Assembly (NCBI GenBank): GCA_001953115.1
Contig: LSSL01007681.1
Span: 1 to 31,852, forward strand
Length of the DNA: 31,852 nucleotides
DNA from: Smittium mucronatum
Lineage: Eukaryota > Kickxellomycota > Harpellomycetes > Harpellales > Legeriomycetaceae
Direction: 5' to 3'
Position 1 is the stretch's first letter; every line of letters starts with the position of its first letter. The notes under the pieces are model-generated. The model did not search any database, was not told where the DNA came from, and saw only the letters and a program-made list of their open reading frames with translations. The position numbers and the translations under genes are program-made. Positions 1 through 12,229 of this stretch are shown one piece after another.

Positions 1-29
1 AGCCATGTCGATCAAACCCACATTTGGGT

Positions 30-350
30 AGGATCCTAATTTTATTAATCCTGTTAAAAGTAGGCTCTGACTAGGAGCTCAATAGCTTGAATGAACTATT
101 GTTCGTTGACAAAGAGCTTAATTCATGACTGCACGTAACCTCGGCAATCCAGCCTACTTGAAGCGATGCCAGAGGGGGTCTTTCGGTTGGTAGATTGAAC
201 CCTTTTCCCGTAGGCACGCATCCGTTAGTTCGGCAGAAGAGCTTTTTGTAGTTGGGATATTATTCTTTTCTATACTTCTTTTTCTTTTTTTTATATTTCT
301 ATAATTTAGTTTTTAATGACATTATCTTACAATAAAATTCCGCGATACAA
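30..350 (+). repeat. Interspersed repeat R, copy a (inverted partner at window end)
   Basis: This block is clearly richer in G+C than its surroundings. It aligns without gaps to the reverse complement of 31607-31852 over positions 30-275, with about 23 mismatches in 248 bases (about 91% identity). The match continues with one small gap to about position 350, where the shared stretch around ATCTTACAATAAAATTCC ends. The repeat probably extends beyond the left end, because bases 1-29 have no partner inside the window. A third, older copy is at 26020-26190. No reading frame is conserved across copies. It could be a SINE or MITE, or a fragment of a larger element. Confidence 0.85.
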
Positions 351-513
351 AAAAAAAAGCAGAACAAATCCATTTATTTAATCTAGCTTTGCTCTCTGGA
401 ATCGAAAAATTCAATATTTGTGAATCAGGGAGGCTGAGTTTTTGAAATTCTAGACATGAAAGTATGCTAAAATTATTGTAAAAGTATCAAAATCTACTAT
501 TAAATCAATTACT

Positions 514-804
514 TTGTCTTTATACTATTTAAAAACTCCCAAAAAAAATTTTCATGACTATCTTCAGATTTTTTTTCCGCGAAGAGGTTCTGCTTTTGTT
601 TCAGAACATTCTGTATTGGGTTTTATTTTAATAAAATGTGTCAAATTTTCATTTTTTTCTGGATATAGAGATTTTGAATTGATATTATCTAATCATATAT
701 CCAAGGCTGCCGGTAAAATAGGCATAAATAATAATCCCGATTCGCAAAACCCTGGAATAATGATCAGAAAAGCAAATATGCCAAAAAAAATTCATAAGCT
801 TTAG
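514..804 (+). CDS. Short unrecognised open frame, 96 codons, possibly a gene remnant
   Basis: An open frame of 96 codons starts at a TTG, so there is no good start. In-frame stops lie close upstream (TAA at 379, then TGA and TAG). Composition is more gene-like than the flanks: PRRGSAFVSEH near residue 23 and KAAGKIGINNNPDSQNPG near residue 64 use less A/T-only codons. I do not recognise the product. At about 80% A+T, roughly one codon in 11 is a stop, so one open frame of this size could occur by chance in 32 kb. It is either a fragment of a lost gene or spurious. Confidence 0.25.
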   Translation: MSLYYLKTPKKNFHDYLQIFFPRRGSAFVSEHSVLGFILIKCVKFSFFSGYRDFELILSNHISKAAGKIGINNNPDSQNPGIMIRKANMPKKIHKL

Positions 805-1382
805 CTCTGAAATATTTTTGATGATCTTAAATATGCATAAGTAACTGGGATTATTATTTTAGCAAATTTATACAGGGATATTCTTTAAAAGGCATTTTAA
901 TCTTAAATAATTTATTTAATTATTCTTTGCGCTAGTGTAAAAGATATGAATAAAAGTTTTATATTGAATCCTTTCCGAAAATTTTCTACATTCCCAAATT
1001 CATATAAATCGAAAATTCCCACCCTCTGGGAAAAAAAGAACATAGCTCAGAGAGTCAAAATATAAATGCGTGTCTTTTAAATTATTGAGTCACCATGATG
1101 TCATTGAAGTTTTAATTCTCTTTTTTCTATGAAAACCAAAAAATTCATTTAAACTTTCGATACATTATACCTTATATGGTGTTGCTCACTAAAAAAAAGA
1201 GTCTACTTTTATTATAAAATTTCATACCAGATACTTGGGTATGATCTTTTTTAAAACAGTTAAAAACCCCCCATTAAAAACTTATTAAATTGATGTACGA
1301 ACCCTTTTTATAGTTCTAGAATAATATATAGTTTGTTTTTCAATTATTCAAATGTATTTTATGGTCATTTTATCCATCTATC
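805..1382. other. Intergenic A+T-rich DNA, no gene seen
   Basis: No open frame with coding character was found on either strand. The stretch contains poly-A and poly-T runs and short C runs (for example AACCCCCC near 1265). No RNA gene or convincing regulatory site was seen. Confidence 0.5.
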
Positions 1383-1822
1383 TCACCCCTTCTTCTTATG
1401 GGTCATTCTTAGAATTGTGGATACGTTTTTTTTTTTGAAAGATTGGGATTAGAGTTTCTATCTCTAACTAACTCAAGGAGCACATTATAAAGCCTTACCT
1501 GTATAAATAAACTTGGATTGTAAAAATTTGTATTCCTAACCTCAGTGAAAATTTGCGAAATAAAAGACATAGAGCTATTCAGTTTTTGAGAATATTATTT
1601 TAGTAGCTTCCCATTAGTCTCGGTTTCTTGACTAAGTTTATTAAATTTTAACTGGGTAGCGTTTCTTATTAGTATTTTCCATTTATGCAAAACACAATTT
1701 CCTCTTAAAAAGCAATACCATTTTACATTTTTCAGAATTTCTAAAACCTGTTTAGTAATTGATGGACCAGCACAACTTTCCATAAAAATGGCTCTGGTAA
1801 AAAATTTCTTGTAAATATTCAT
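1383..1822 (-). pseudogene. Decayed coding sequence, product not recognised
   Basis: Read on the minus strand from 1822, one frame runs for about 132 codons with a single internal stop (TAA at 1595-1597). It then meets an 11-base A run on the sense strand (near 1426-1436), where the frame ends at TAA 1409-1411. A one-base shift there would continue coding-like sequence to TGA at 1383-1385. Recognisable stretches include MESCAGPSITKQVLEILKNV near residue 14 and, after the stop, EVRNTNFYNPSLFIQVRLYN. The composition is far from the A/T-only background. A further fragment around 2030-2110 (minus) may be an upstream part. I cannot assign a family, and a transposable-element origin is only a guess from the surroundings. 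Confidence 0.5.
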
Positions 1823-4800
1823 ATGTTATACTACTCGAAAACGGTTGGTTAATATTAGAATCTAAAGTTCCCAATTCTGTCAGCGGGCTATCTGTTTTGT
1901 AATATTAAGCTCACTATTGCTCTAAAATTATTAAGATGTTTATATAGCTCTTATAATATCTTTTTTGGTATTGTAATTCAAAATTCCCAACTAAATAGAG
2001 TTATATATATTAAATTTCTTTTTCAGGTTTGTCCTAAAATTTTTTATACGGACTTATGGGCAGCATTTTTTGAATATTTTTCTATCTCTCCTCCCATATT
2101 TTTATTAATATAGGTTATCTTAATGTCATATATGTGGTTTATGTTTAGTCTAGGTCTAAATGTTAACTGTATATTAAATCTGGGGGTTTCCACTATTATT
2201 TTTAAATATTTTTCATTCTTTTAATCTTTTCAAAAATTATATTTATATGATATAGATTAAAGAACAATTTTGATTTTTTTTTTGTTCGATTATAAACCAA
2301 AAAATCTTTAAGCTGAAAATATATATAAATATAAGTACCAATTATCACTCTTTTTTATTCTCAACAAATAAATAAGATGATAAATAAATAATTAAATAAA
2401 GCTGATAATTTCAATAGGTTTAAATATATTAAACGAATAAAAAATAAAAAAACGGCATAAAAACTAAAATAAGATATATAAACGTAATTTATAACTTTTT
2501 TAGTCAAAATTATCTGTTTTTCTTTTATTGATTTTACTTTTTAAAATTTGGTTAATTTATTTATAAAAATTGATATTATTAATCCATTGATTGAATAAAA
2601 AAAAAAAATAGATGAAAAAAGAAAGATTATTAGTTTTATGCTACAGATATACCATAAATAAAAGCAAGTGAATGGAATACAATGTGTGCTATTAAACGCA
2701 ATATGTCTAGTTTTTTTTAAAATAATAGATTTTTATAGAAATAAGACACATTATTACGTGTCTAAAACTTATTTTTAAAAGTAACTAACAAAAAAGTTCA
2801 CTACTTTTCACATAAAGTTGGCTCTGAATAGCTTTAAACTTCTTATAATTCAGTGCATTTTAATAATATTTGAATTTATTAAATTCTTAAAATAGCAATA
2901 GATTAGATCTTCCATTTTTATCAATGTTATTATGCAATTAAAATATGAATTTAAATGCATTTTTTTTAGAAGAAATTTTATATGCTCTAAATAAAAAAGT
3001 TTCACTAAATTTTACATGGTTTTTTTTTAATACTGATAGTTTTTTTCCCTTCATTCGATTCTGTTATCACATAAATGACCTATGAATAGGAATATGTGGA
3101 CTGATATGTAATTAGAAAACCTCTCATATTTATAAAAAAGCAAGAGGAATCTATACCCCTCAAAAATAAAAATAAATCATTAATGAATCCTGAAATTAGG
3201 ATTTCTTGTAGAAGAGTAGATTATATATATATATACTCAGTAAGATTATGTATTAATACTGAATGCTAACAAAAAAATCAATATAGTTACATAATTAAAA
3301 ATACATAATTTCTTATATTATATTATGAGAAATAAAAATTAATATAGAATTGATATCTGAGTCCATTTTAAATAATAATCAGATATTTTTAATCGAAATA
3401 AAATTTATTCTCTTCTGTATGCGTTAATTTTATTGGATAAGAGGGTTTTATTCTATTTGTCTCTTCGGCCACAAATGGATTATATAACAGTAATGTTTTT
3501 TAAATATAATTTTATAAAAAATGAAGTTTAGATGTTATAAAATGAATGTGATTTCTTTTTTTTACATATTATGATTTCATTAATATATTTTATTAAAATA
3601 AAAAAATTAAATTATTTTCAAAAATTAATATGCCTGCTGCAATGTAAAATATTTTAATTGTTAAATTTTTCAGAAATAAAGTTTAAATCCATGGTTTGGT
3701 CATATTAGAGATAAGTTTTCATCAGTCGTAAAAATTATATGCTAGATATTAGTTATATAATTCTTAATTTATAGTAGTATATATCCAATTAGACATTATA
3801 TAAACTATAAAAATGCTTTATATTGTTTTATAAGTCGATAATTACATAAAAAACCATATATCATCTTCTTATTGTTCAATTAATGAATATAATTAATTTT
3901 TTATAAATGAGCCTAATTGAAAGTTAAATCTGGAAAATAAATCAAAAACCATGGAATTAAAAATAAAATGCTAAAATAAAACCCAAATAGACTTTTAAAA
4001 GAGTTTATCTTGTTTATAATATTGGATTATTTTTTTTGATTAACGAATAAAATTAATAATTAGGGCAATACACTCACAAAAATATACACAGTTATCTAGG
4101 TCAGTAAATTTTGTAAAAATAAATTAATCTAGCGTAAAATATACATTTTTAATTTGTCACTAAAATTATTTATTAAAATCACAGCATATGACTACTTTTC
4201 CAGAGTTTGGAAAAATCGATAATTGTAAACAAAAAATTGTGACGAAAAAAAAGTATTGCATATTGTGATAATAGAAAAAAATTGGTTTTTATTATTTAAT
4301 AGCATAATTTTTGAATATATAATAAAAATATCAATTTTTTAAAGCAATATTTTGATATTTTCAAAGTTTTTTTATTGAAGTTTAAATATCGAAAAAAATT
4401 TACAAAAACTTCTGGTGTTGAAATCAAAAGATTTTCAAAAAAAAAAAAATAATAATTTTTTTTTGAATATTATAAGTTATCTAATGCAAGATTTTTTATT
4501 TTCTAAGAAAAAAAATTTTAAAAACAAGAATTTTCGTGATTATACATGATAATTGTGTTAATACAAGGCATTAAAATTTTTTTTTCAAAAATTTACATGT
4601 TATTTAAAGCTTGGAAAAATAATTTTTAATGATTTTCATTTTTTATCACTTAATTAATAATATAGATATCTGAAATTAAAGAAAATTAAAATTTATATAG
4701 TAATTTGAACAAGTTTTTTAAATTATACCCCAATTTGGTTTTTTCTTGACTTTATTTTCATTAATAGGATCTTTTTACAATTAAAAAAAATTTGAAAAAA

Positions 4801-5754
4801 GAGATATATATGTAAAAAAGTTTATTATATTGAAAACCAAAAATATTATCGATAAAGATAAGTTTTTTAATTAAATCTTTAATACATTATATTATTTAAT
4901 AGTTATCCTATTTTCAAATAAATATTGAAATTCCTAAATTTTATTTAAATTCAAAAATTGAGGAAAAGATTGAAAATACCTCTAAAAATATTAAAACATT
5001 AAATATTTCTTTTAAATAAATTTTTTTAACAATTTTTTTTTCCGATTTTTTAATTCTATTATTTTAGTTTTTTATAGAGATTTAAATTGTGATCATATTA
5101 AATAATCTGAATTTTTGTGGATGAGTTTTAGCTCAGTTCTGATAAAAATTTAAACAACAATATTCCAATTTTTTTATAATTTTGATAAAAAAATTTCAAA
5201 AAACGAATCAGAAAAAATTACTGATTAAACAATATTTAGTTCTAAATCAAGAAAAATCATAAGATGAAATTTAGACGCAGCTTTTATTATCAAACTATAA
5301 ACAAATATGCATTAATATACTCAAACCTTAAGAATTTTTTTTAATTTTGGTCACGATTATTTAAAAGTACTATGAATATTTTAATCAGTATACTGGATCT
5401 AGCTTATTGTTACTCTTGTATTTAATTTCTCACGAACTGAGCCAAAAAAAAATAGTTAAAAAGAGGGCAAGGATTATTTATTCATAGAATTATTACAATA
5501 ACACGAAAAAATAAATACCATAATTAATAAAAGCGTTTTTATACAGAAAATTTTTTTAGGCCATACAATTCGATAATATTGAATTTTTAAAGCAGCTATT
5601 GTGAAGTATTTATCTCTTTTAAATATTAGAGATGTTTAATAGGATAAGATGCCATTTTAAACATATTTATAAGAGAGATCCAAGAATTGAAATTTAGGTC
5701 AAATTATTTTTACTCAATTTGAACAAAATTTATCTAGAAGCCAGTAAATTAAAC
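1823..5754. other. Long A+T-rich stretch without genes
   Basis: Nearly 4 kb of low-complexity sequence is dominated by A and T runs, with short TA dinucleotide tracts (for example around 3224-3236). I found no open frame above about 60 codons with coding character on either strand. The only exception is the short peptide-like piece on the minus strand around 2030-2110, which may belong to the pseudogene at 1383-1822. No RNA gene or long repeat was seen. Confidence 0.55.
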
Positions 5755-6510
5755 TTGAGTGTGATGAATATGTGTGGCATAAGAAGGATTTAAAACCATA
5801 TATCTTTCTTCGATGAAATATCAAGAATTGGACACTGATAAGGTGATAAGACAAAAGGTAAAAAATTTCTGTTAAATTTATTCAAAAAAAGCTTTGGGCT
5901 TGCGAAAACCACGTTCCAATGGTTTTTGGGGAAATTTAAATATAAAATTTCATATAATTAATATTTATTTTAAATTAAAGTTCAAGATAAGGTGTGAGCT
6001 GGTTGTGTCTACCAATTTATACTAAAAGTGAATGTTTATATCATACTATGATTTTGATAATAGACAAGTTTGATGAAATTATTAGGAGGAAATACTTAAT
6101 ACATTTTTTAGGGAATCTCACATTAGACCCTTTTCACGCTCTATTTTGCCTTATTAGGGTTTCAATTACCAGAAGATCCATTCTATTATTGAAATCCTTT
6201 TATATAGGATTAAAAAAATCATCTTTATAGGAACGAATGAGTTTCTCTAAGCGGCTATTAAAAATCTTACAGAAAAATTTTCCAGAAAAAGATTCAATTT
6301 TTTTTTTATATAACCATGAGAATTATGTGTCAAAAGCCATATCAGTAAGATACTGAGTGTCTCAAAGAATATTTTTCAGTTTTAAAAAGTTATTCCTTCA
6401 TTCATATTTCCATTAATTTTAGATTTAACCGAAACTATGCTGAAAATAAAGAAATTTAAACCCAGTTGAGACGAGTTTAAGTTTCATCAAGAATGATTGA
6501 AATTCAAGCA
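5755..6510 (+). pseudogene. Relic of a Merlin/IS1016-like DDE transposase
   Basis: Several pieces on the plus strand, in different frames but in family order, resemble Merlin transposases. They are CDEYVWHKKDLKPYIFLR near 5765 (the N-terminal DGYxWxC...SIR region), LAKTTFQWF near 5896 (the helix-turn-helix KTVxDW), IIDKFDEIIRRKY near 6057 (first catalytic Asp, IDExxFxxRKY), RRSILLLKSFYIG near 6170 (RxxxTLLPIIxxYIxPG), GTNEFL near 6230 (SDEW), IHISINF near 6392 (NHSxNFVD) and NPVETSLSFIKND near 6456 (TIExxWxxxK, catalytic Glu). Multiple frameshifts and stops make it dead. Spacing is close to the family in most intervals, with A+T-rich insertions in two. The 78-codon open frame at 5994-6230 is the middle of it. 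Each match is weak alone; the ordered series is the evidence. Confidence 0.45.
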
Positions 6511-8138
6511 AAAAGCAAAAAGAAGTATTGCTAATTTAGAATAAAATGATTACTTGTATTTTTAATAACTCTAAAATATTTGGTATTTTGTCCCCATAAG
6601 CACATTTTTTACTGGAAAATATTAACTATATATTTTTAAAAATTTATATAGCAAGACATTAGAAAGAATATAATCACTACATAACCAAACTAACTTATTT
6701 TATATGGAGTTTTATTATGAGAAATCATTAACATTCCGTTTTTAGTTATAAAGTAAATTATCTAAGGAAATATATAACCACATTTTATTTACTGTTTGAT
6801 TTTAATAAGTGTTTAATATATATAAAGTTAAATAATTTTGGAGAGTTCGCCTTAGTTTAAAATATTAAAATTCTGAAATTATGACTTGATTTTATGAAAC
6901 ATTTTATTAATGTTGGTGATTACGCAAAAAAATACTAGTAAAATTATTGATACCTTTTATAAAAAATAATATTTCATAAAATGTATAGATTGTAATATTC
7001 AAAATCTTTATAAATTAATAAGTAATTCCTGTTTTTTTATAATCGATTAAATTTTTATTATCAGCCTTTGATCTTTAAAATCAAATGTTTATAACTTTTT
7101 TGGGGTTTAAATTAGTAATGCTTTTTTTTTTTGATAAATTTAATATAAAGATATTTTGACCTATATTCTTTATATGAAACTAGAATTATAGAAATATATA
7201 TTCTCATCATTGGCGGGATTTTTTATCAGGAAAGGTGTACAATATTCCATTTTGAAAGTCTCAAATTCTATGATTAGGGATATTCTTTTGATTTTTTGAG
7301 GAATATATTACATTATCAGATAGTTTTATTTTCTTATTTAGTGAATATAATTTCGCTTTCTTTGAATAATTAGTTTTATCATTAATCTTCCATTCTATAT
7401 CTATTAAAATATCAAAAAAAACAACAACATATAACTTATCATTTAACAAACGAATTCCTATATAAAATTTGAGAAAATCAATTCAATTAATTTTAAAGGA
7501 ATAAAATTTAAAAATATGGGCTTATTGAAATAGTATTATTTCTCTATTTTAAAAAAGTGAGACATTTCAGTCAATAAACTGCGTTTTAATTAAAATAATG
7601 GTTATTTTAAATGATAATCAGGATTTTTTACATTTTTTAATTTTATATATTTATTCAAAAAATTATTTTTTGTATCAATAATTAATTTTTTATGCGAGTT
7701 TTGATCACTTTAAAGTGAAGAATCTGCTAATTTGTGTAGTTATTATGAGACAGTTGATCTAAATGAAATTATATACACCAAAAGATTTGTTTTATATAAA
7801 AAATAGAATGAATAAGTCAAAATTAAAGTTTTTATTCCCGATTATCAGGGAAATGAATTTCGTAATGTCAAAAAAATTGCAATAGATCACAATGTGCTGT
7901 CACATATAAAATTGAATATAGTGCTTTAATCAATGTGAGAACAACCCCCACCCAGTTATGCAATCATGTGTTTCCAAAAGTGATAATTATTATACTTAAA
8001 AATGAAAACCCATTTGAAAGAAATCAATTAAAAAAATCAAAATTTTTTTGCAAGTTTATTGTCTCGATATCCTTCCCCCTCTTTTTTACAGGAAACTTAA
8101 TTTAAAAAAATAAAAGGTTATAAAAACTAATTCAAAAA
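6511..8138. other. A+T-rich stretch, no gene recognised
   Basis: This stretch contains one 62-codon minus-strand open frame (7261-7449) with no coding character, probably chance. Around 7930-8080 the composition is slightly richer in C, but I see no structured RNA or protein. It lies between the transposase relic and the 3' side of the LINE, and may include unrecognised 3' untranslated LINE sequence. Confidence 0.45.
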
Positions 8139-8312
8139 AATTAGTGCCTAGCTAGCCTCTGTTGCCCTAAAAGCTCCATTAATCGAAGTTATTGGTTATA
8201 TAAAATCGATAAATCACTCAAATTCTGAAGCCTAAGTGCACTGGGCACGAGGATGCAAATCATAAATTTAGATTTCTGCTGGTAAAAATTAATTTTTTGC
8301 GATTTCAGCATT
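8139..8312 (-). pseudogene. Coding-like fragment downstream of LINE ORF2
   Basis: On the minus strand an ATG at about 8312 opens a frame of 40 codons. After one TAA the same frame continues as LRLMELLGQQRLARH to a stop at about 8139. The middle reads ILVPSALRLQNLSDLSIL, with composition unlike the background. It lies about 180 bases beyond the last ORF2 frame. It may be the extreme C-terminus of ORF2 after a frameshift or an independent remnant. I do not recognise it. Confidence 0.35.
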
Positions 8313-10249
8313 TATCTTACTATAATTATGTTTATAATCTCAGCAAAAAGTTTTTCTTACTATTTATAACCGGAGTAGGTTGACAGTTAAAAGTCAGTTT
8401 TATGATTACAGAGAATATAAATGCAGAAATGAACCTCATTATCTTCTCCTTTCGCTATATTTAATAACTACATTGATTTAATAAGATGTTTTCTAACGCT
8501 TAGAGCAAATTTTTTTTACAGATTTGACAATTTTTTTCAAGATTTTATATCTAAATTTTTCATATTTATTAATAAAAGGAAGTTTAGGAACGAAATCGTT
8601 GGCGTTTTCAAGATTTTCCAGATTCCAAGTTTCAGGTCAGGCTACAACAGATGAATATTTTTTCAGTTTATTTCCCTCATATTTTTTTATCAGACGTTAG
8701 CTGATTGATTTAATATCAGTTTTTTTTACTTTCCCTTTCATTTATTGTAATGTTTGTTAGAAAATTTGAGTTTTCTACACAATTTTTTTATCCACCTTGC
8801 ATTGCCGTTAACCATTGTGGACATTCCAGGATTGATGTGCAACTTAATGGGGTCGGTGATCCAAGTTTTTAAAGTTGGCCACTTGTGATATGCACACTCT
8901 ATAGTTGATATGATTTTTAAGAAGATGTATTTTATCCCCAATTCGACTCGGACTAGTTCAATGGCAATAGGATTGCCCAAATTAGTGAAAATTCGTATAG
9001 GTTTGGATATTTCGGCTTTTATCGGTTTAACTCTAGCTCCGCTCATTCCAAAGGTTCCTTCTTCATAACACTCGATAGGCGCCATAACTTAATTTATGAA
9101 TTTTATTTTTGGGCTTACAGGTACTTCACTAAGTTTCAACAAGCTAAATTCAGCGTATAATGGCTTTAAGACCATTAATTTTTTGTTTTTGTTGGTCCCA
9201 GAAACGTAAAATTTGTTATTCAGCATTTTCAATAAATATGTTTATTGATCACTATTTGGGAATTTAATGTCTTATTAATATCAAATTTGACGATTAGAGA
9301 CCGGCGACATTCATCGTACCGCACTTGGATGCATTCACAGTCATTTTACATGTATTAGAACAATAACTTATATCTCTTAATTCCAATTGAATATCAGTCT
9401 AGGATTAGGTCAATATCATAGAATCATCGGCATAAAACAGCCCAGGTATCCTTGAGGTGATTCTAGGAACATATGCACCATGAATGGCCTTGGAAAGATC
9501 GTTGATATAAAAATTGAAGAGTATTGGTGAAACTTGGCAGCCTTGTTCCAGCCCAAACAGGTGGTCACTAAATTTAGACACACCATCTCCAATCCTAATG
9601 GCTATTTTTGGGGACCTGTAAATGTCACAGATAGTGTTGAGTAACTTCCATCCATTCATAATTTCCTTCAGTTAAATCACAATTCGGTGCGGGGCACTCC
9701 TTCATATAATTTGTTATAATCGATATAGCATATTTAGGCTTTTATATTTTTATTTTTTGTGAAATTTTGTATAGGGTGGTCGCTTGAGCAGCGCACTATT
9801 ATAAATTTCGGAATCCGGCCTCTAAAGTGAATAAAATCTCATATTTTTTATCAATATTGGCCAGTTTTATAGCCATTATTTTGGATAATATCTTCGGAAG
9901 AGTTGAAATAAGCAAAATTACCAGATTTTTACTGGCGTCTTTCTCACCGAATTTTTATTGGGAACGGAACTAAAAAATTTGATCCATAATTTTCGGGATT
10001 TTTCTTAAATCTTGGATTAAATTTATGATTTTTAAAATAATTTTTGTCATTTTTGACACCGAAAGTTTTTCCTAGACCACCAGTTTCCATAGCACACTAC
10101 ATATTTATTCAGAATCAGGAGTATTGTTATTTGGAATATCAGATAGCTTGGAAATAATATCAGGCCATATGATACTACTGTCGCATTTTGTAAAGTATTA
10201 ACGGTCAACGGATAATTTTTATTACCACCTAGCTTTACTGCAGCTATTT

Positions 10250-10271
10250 ACAGTAGTATCACAGTAGTATC
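10250..10271. repeat. Tandem 11-mer, two copies
   Basis: The 11-mer ACAGTAGTATC occurs twice in a row and is followed by the first four bases of a third unit. It lies inside the LINE ORF2 relic and looks like a slippage duplication that would shift the frame. Confidence 0.9.
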
Positions 10272-10320
10272 ACAGGCCAGTTCATAGGAATGATTATTCC
10301 AAATTTTTAGCCTTTTATTT

Positions 10321-10356
10321 ATTGAATTATTGAATTATTGAATTATTGAATTATTG
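10321..10356. repeat. Microsatellite, 8-mer ATTGAATT, 4.5 copies
   Basis: ATTGAATT is repeated four times exactly and then followed by ATTG. It interrupts the ORF2 relic between the endonuclease and reverse transcriptase parts, consistent with neutral expansion after the element died. Confidence 0.92.
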
Positions 10357-12229
10357 TATTTTTATTTTTATTTTTGTGGTGCAATATTTTTTTCGATATG
10401 CTCACGAGTATGTTACTAGTGTACGCCCTTTAGTTCATCCGGCTTTTTCTGAAATCATTAGATATTTTTTGAAACCATATTTATTTAATTTTAAATCATA
10501 ACATATTTTGTGATAAGCTTTAATGGAATTGATTTTATTTGATTTATCAGTTACGTTATCAGGTTTGTGAGGTTTTCAAGCTGATAATCTCAAAATTAAT
10601 CCAAATTTTTTGATGACAGAAATAGCCTTTTTGGAAAGAGGTTTAAAATTCCGTGATAAAAAATCTTTTTTTTTTTTGGACAGAGGTTTCGATCTGAATT
10701 CAAAAACGGCTGTGATAGATTAGGTACGCTTCGAATCTGATATTAAAGTATCAATAAGACCTCCATAAATTTAATTAGAGCCCAAATTTTCAACAATAAA
10801 GCATCAAATTTATTTCTATTCATTACTTTATTGACGGTCAATACAATTATTTTAGTGTTAATTTTTATATTTTCTTTAGAGTGAATTACTTGTTAATCGT
10901 AATTAAAGTAACAGTGATCTGTATATGGTCAGAAATTTCTAGTATTTTGTTAGAAGTACACCAGTTTTCCCTGCATCGTAATTCGGAGTAGAATATATGG
11001 ATATATATTTGACATATTAAATATTTTTTGTACCTAAACCAGAAGAATTGGCACTTCAGCTCGTTGACGGTCCAACTGAAGCCCATTTATAAAATATAAT
11101 AGCCTTTGGTAATCAAAATTAAAATCCTTTAGGATTTTTTTTTGCATGCGGCCAAATCTTTCATCATTTGCCCTTATACTCCAATGATCAAGCTTTATAA
11201 ATGTATTTCAGTGATTATCACATGAAATTTTTTTCATATTAGGTGTTGAACATAAATTATACCAGATATTCATTTTTGAGAAGCATTATATTCACTTATG
11301 AGTAGCATGGATTAATTCTCAAAAGCCAATAATAGTCTAGTTCCAACTTTGGCAATTTCTGCTTTAGAATCGATAACTGTGTAATCAAATGTTATTATTT
11401 ATATATATATTTATTTAAAATTTTTTCCTGGAGCACCAAAATATCTGGCTTGACTTAGTTTAAGTGGCACTCAGATCTTCTCCGGCTTTTATAATGCCCA
11501 TAAAATTAAGAGTAATTATTCTGCGATTATTATTGAGTCTATAATTTGGATCATTGAGTTATGATCCTATATTATTATCCTCTCTGATCTTTAATTCATT
11601 ATTAGAAAAAAAAATTTCTCACTCAAAATTTGGATAAAATCTAGAAATTTTAGCAACTCGTGAAAAAAAATGCACAGAAGTTATTATTCGAAAGTCATTT
11701 CTGTCTTCATATATCGAAAGATTTCTGAAAAAAGTATTTTAAATGCTTTATTGGAAAGTTTTTTTCTATTTTTTCCATTCATTTGGTGTTCTAAAAAACA
11801 AACAAAAAAAATTGTTCGTTTTTGGAACCCGGGAATATTCTGAAGTCCCTTTTTTTCATTTTTTCATTCATATTTGACGACTAATCAGGCTCATAAAATT
11901 TTTAGGAACCATAGGCAATTGAATATTTTAATTAAAGGATAGAGATAGCTATAGTTTAACAAATAATCCCGGAAATGTAAAAACAAGACATATTTATTTG
12001 ATTAAATCTCTGTAAAATTATAAAAGAATCAATTTTGAAAATTTTTATGGATTTAGGTAAGTTTTAGAAAAAAGAAAAAAACGAACATCGTTTTTTTTTA
12101 AAAAAATATCTGAAAAAACGACATGAAAAAAATCGTTTCTAATCATTTTTTTCAGGGTTTCCAGATTTTTTCAGAAATTTTATAAATATTAACACCAAAC
12201 ATCCATTATTAATAACATTTTACTTTAGA

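Larger units (their letters stand above)
8493..11563 (-). pseudogene. LINE ORF2 relic: APE endonuclease plus reverse transcriptase
   Basis: Minus-strand pieces are in exact family order. The endonuclease start is RRIITLNFMG at 11525, then KPDILVLQE near 11452 (catalytic Glu), DFN at 11126 (from GDFN) and ISDHIQITVTL near 10936 (catalytic SDH). The reverse transcriptase begins with LISTLPKILSKIMAIKL near 9912 and TLEAGFRN near 9830. Motif A is IDYNKLYEGVP at 9724 with Asp kept, then GLEQGCQVSPILFNFYINDL near 9554 and FYADD near 9435 with both Asp kept. The thumb is DISYCSNTCKMTVNASKCG near 9365. The C-terminal domain follows at 9085-8738 (ARVKPI, then ELVRVELGIKYIF, then AYHKWPTLKTWI) and ends KYEKFRYKILKKI near 8555. 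At least six frame changes and several stops interrupt it. The total is about 1020 codons, typical for a LINE ORF2. Confidence 0.92.

Noticed and set aside
7261..7449. 62-codon minus-strand open frame
   Set aside because: Lys/Asn/Ile-rich peptide typical of translated A+T-rich DNA, with no extension in either direction and no motif.
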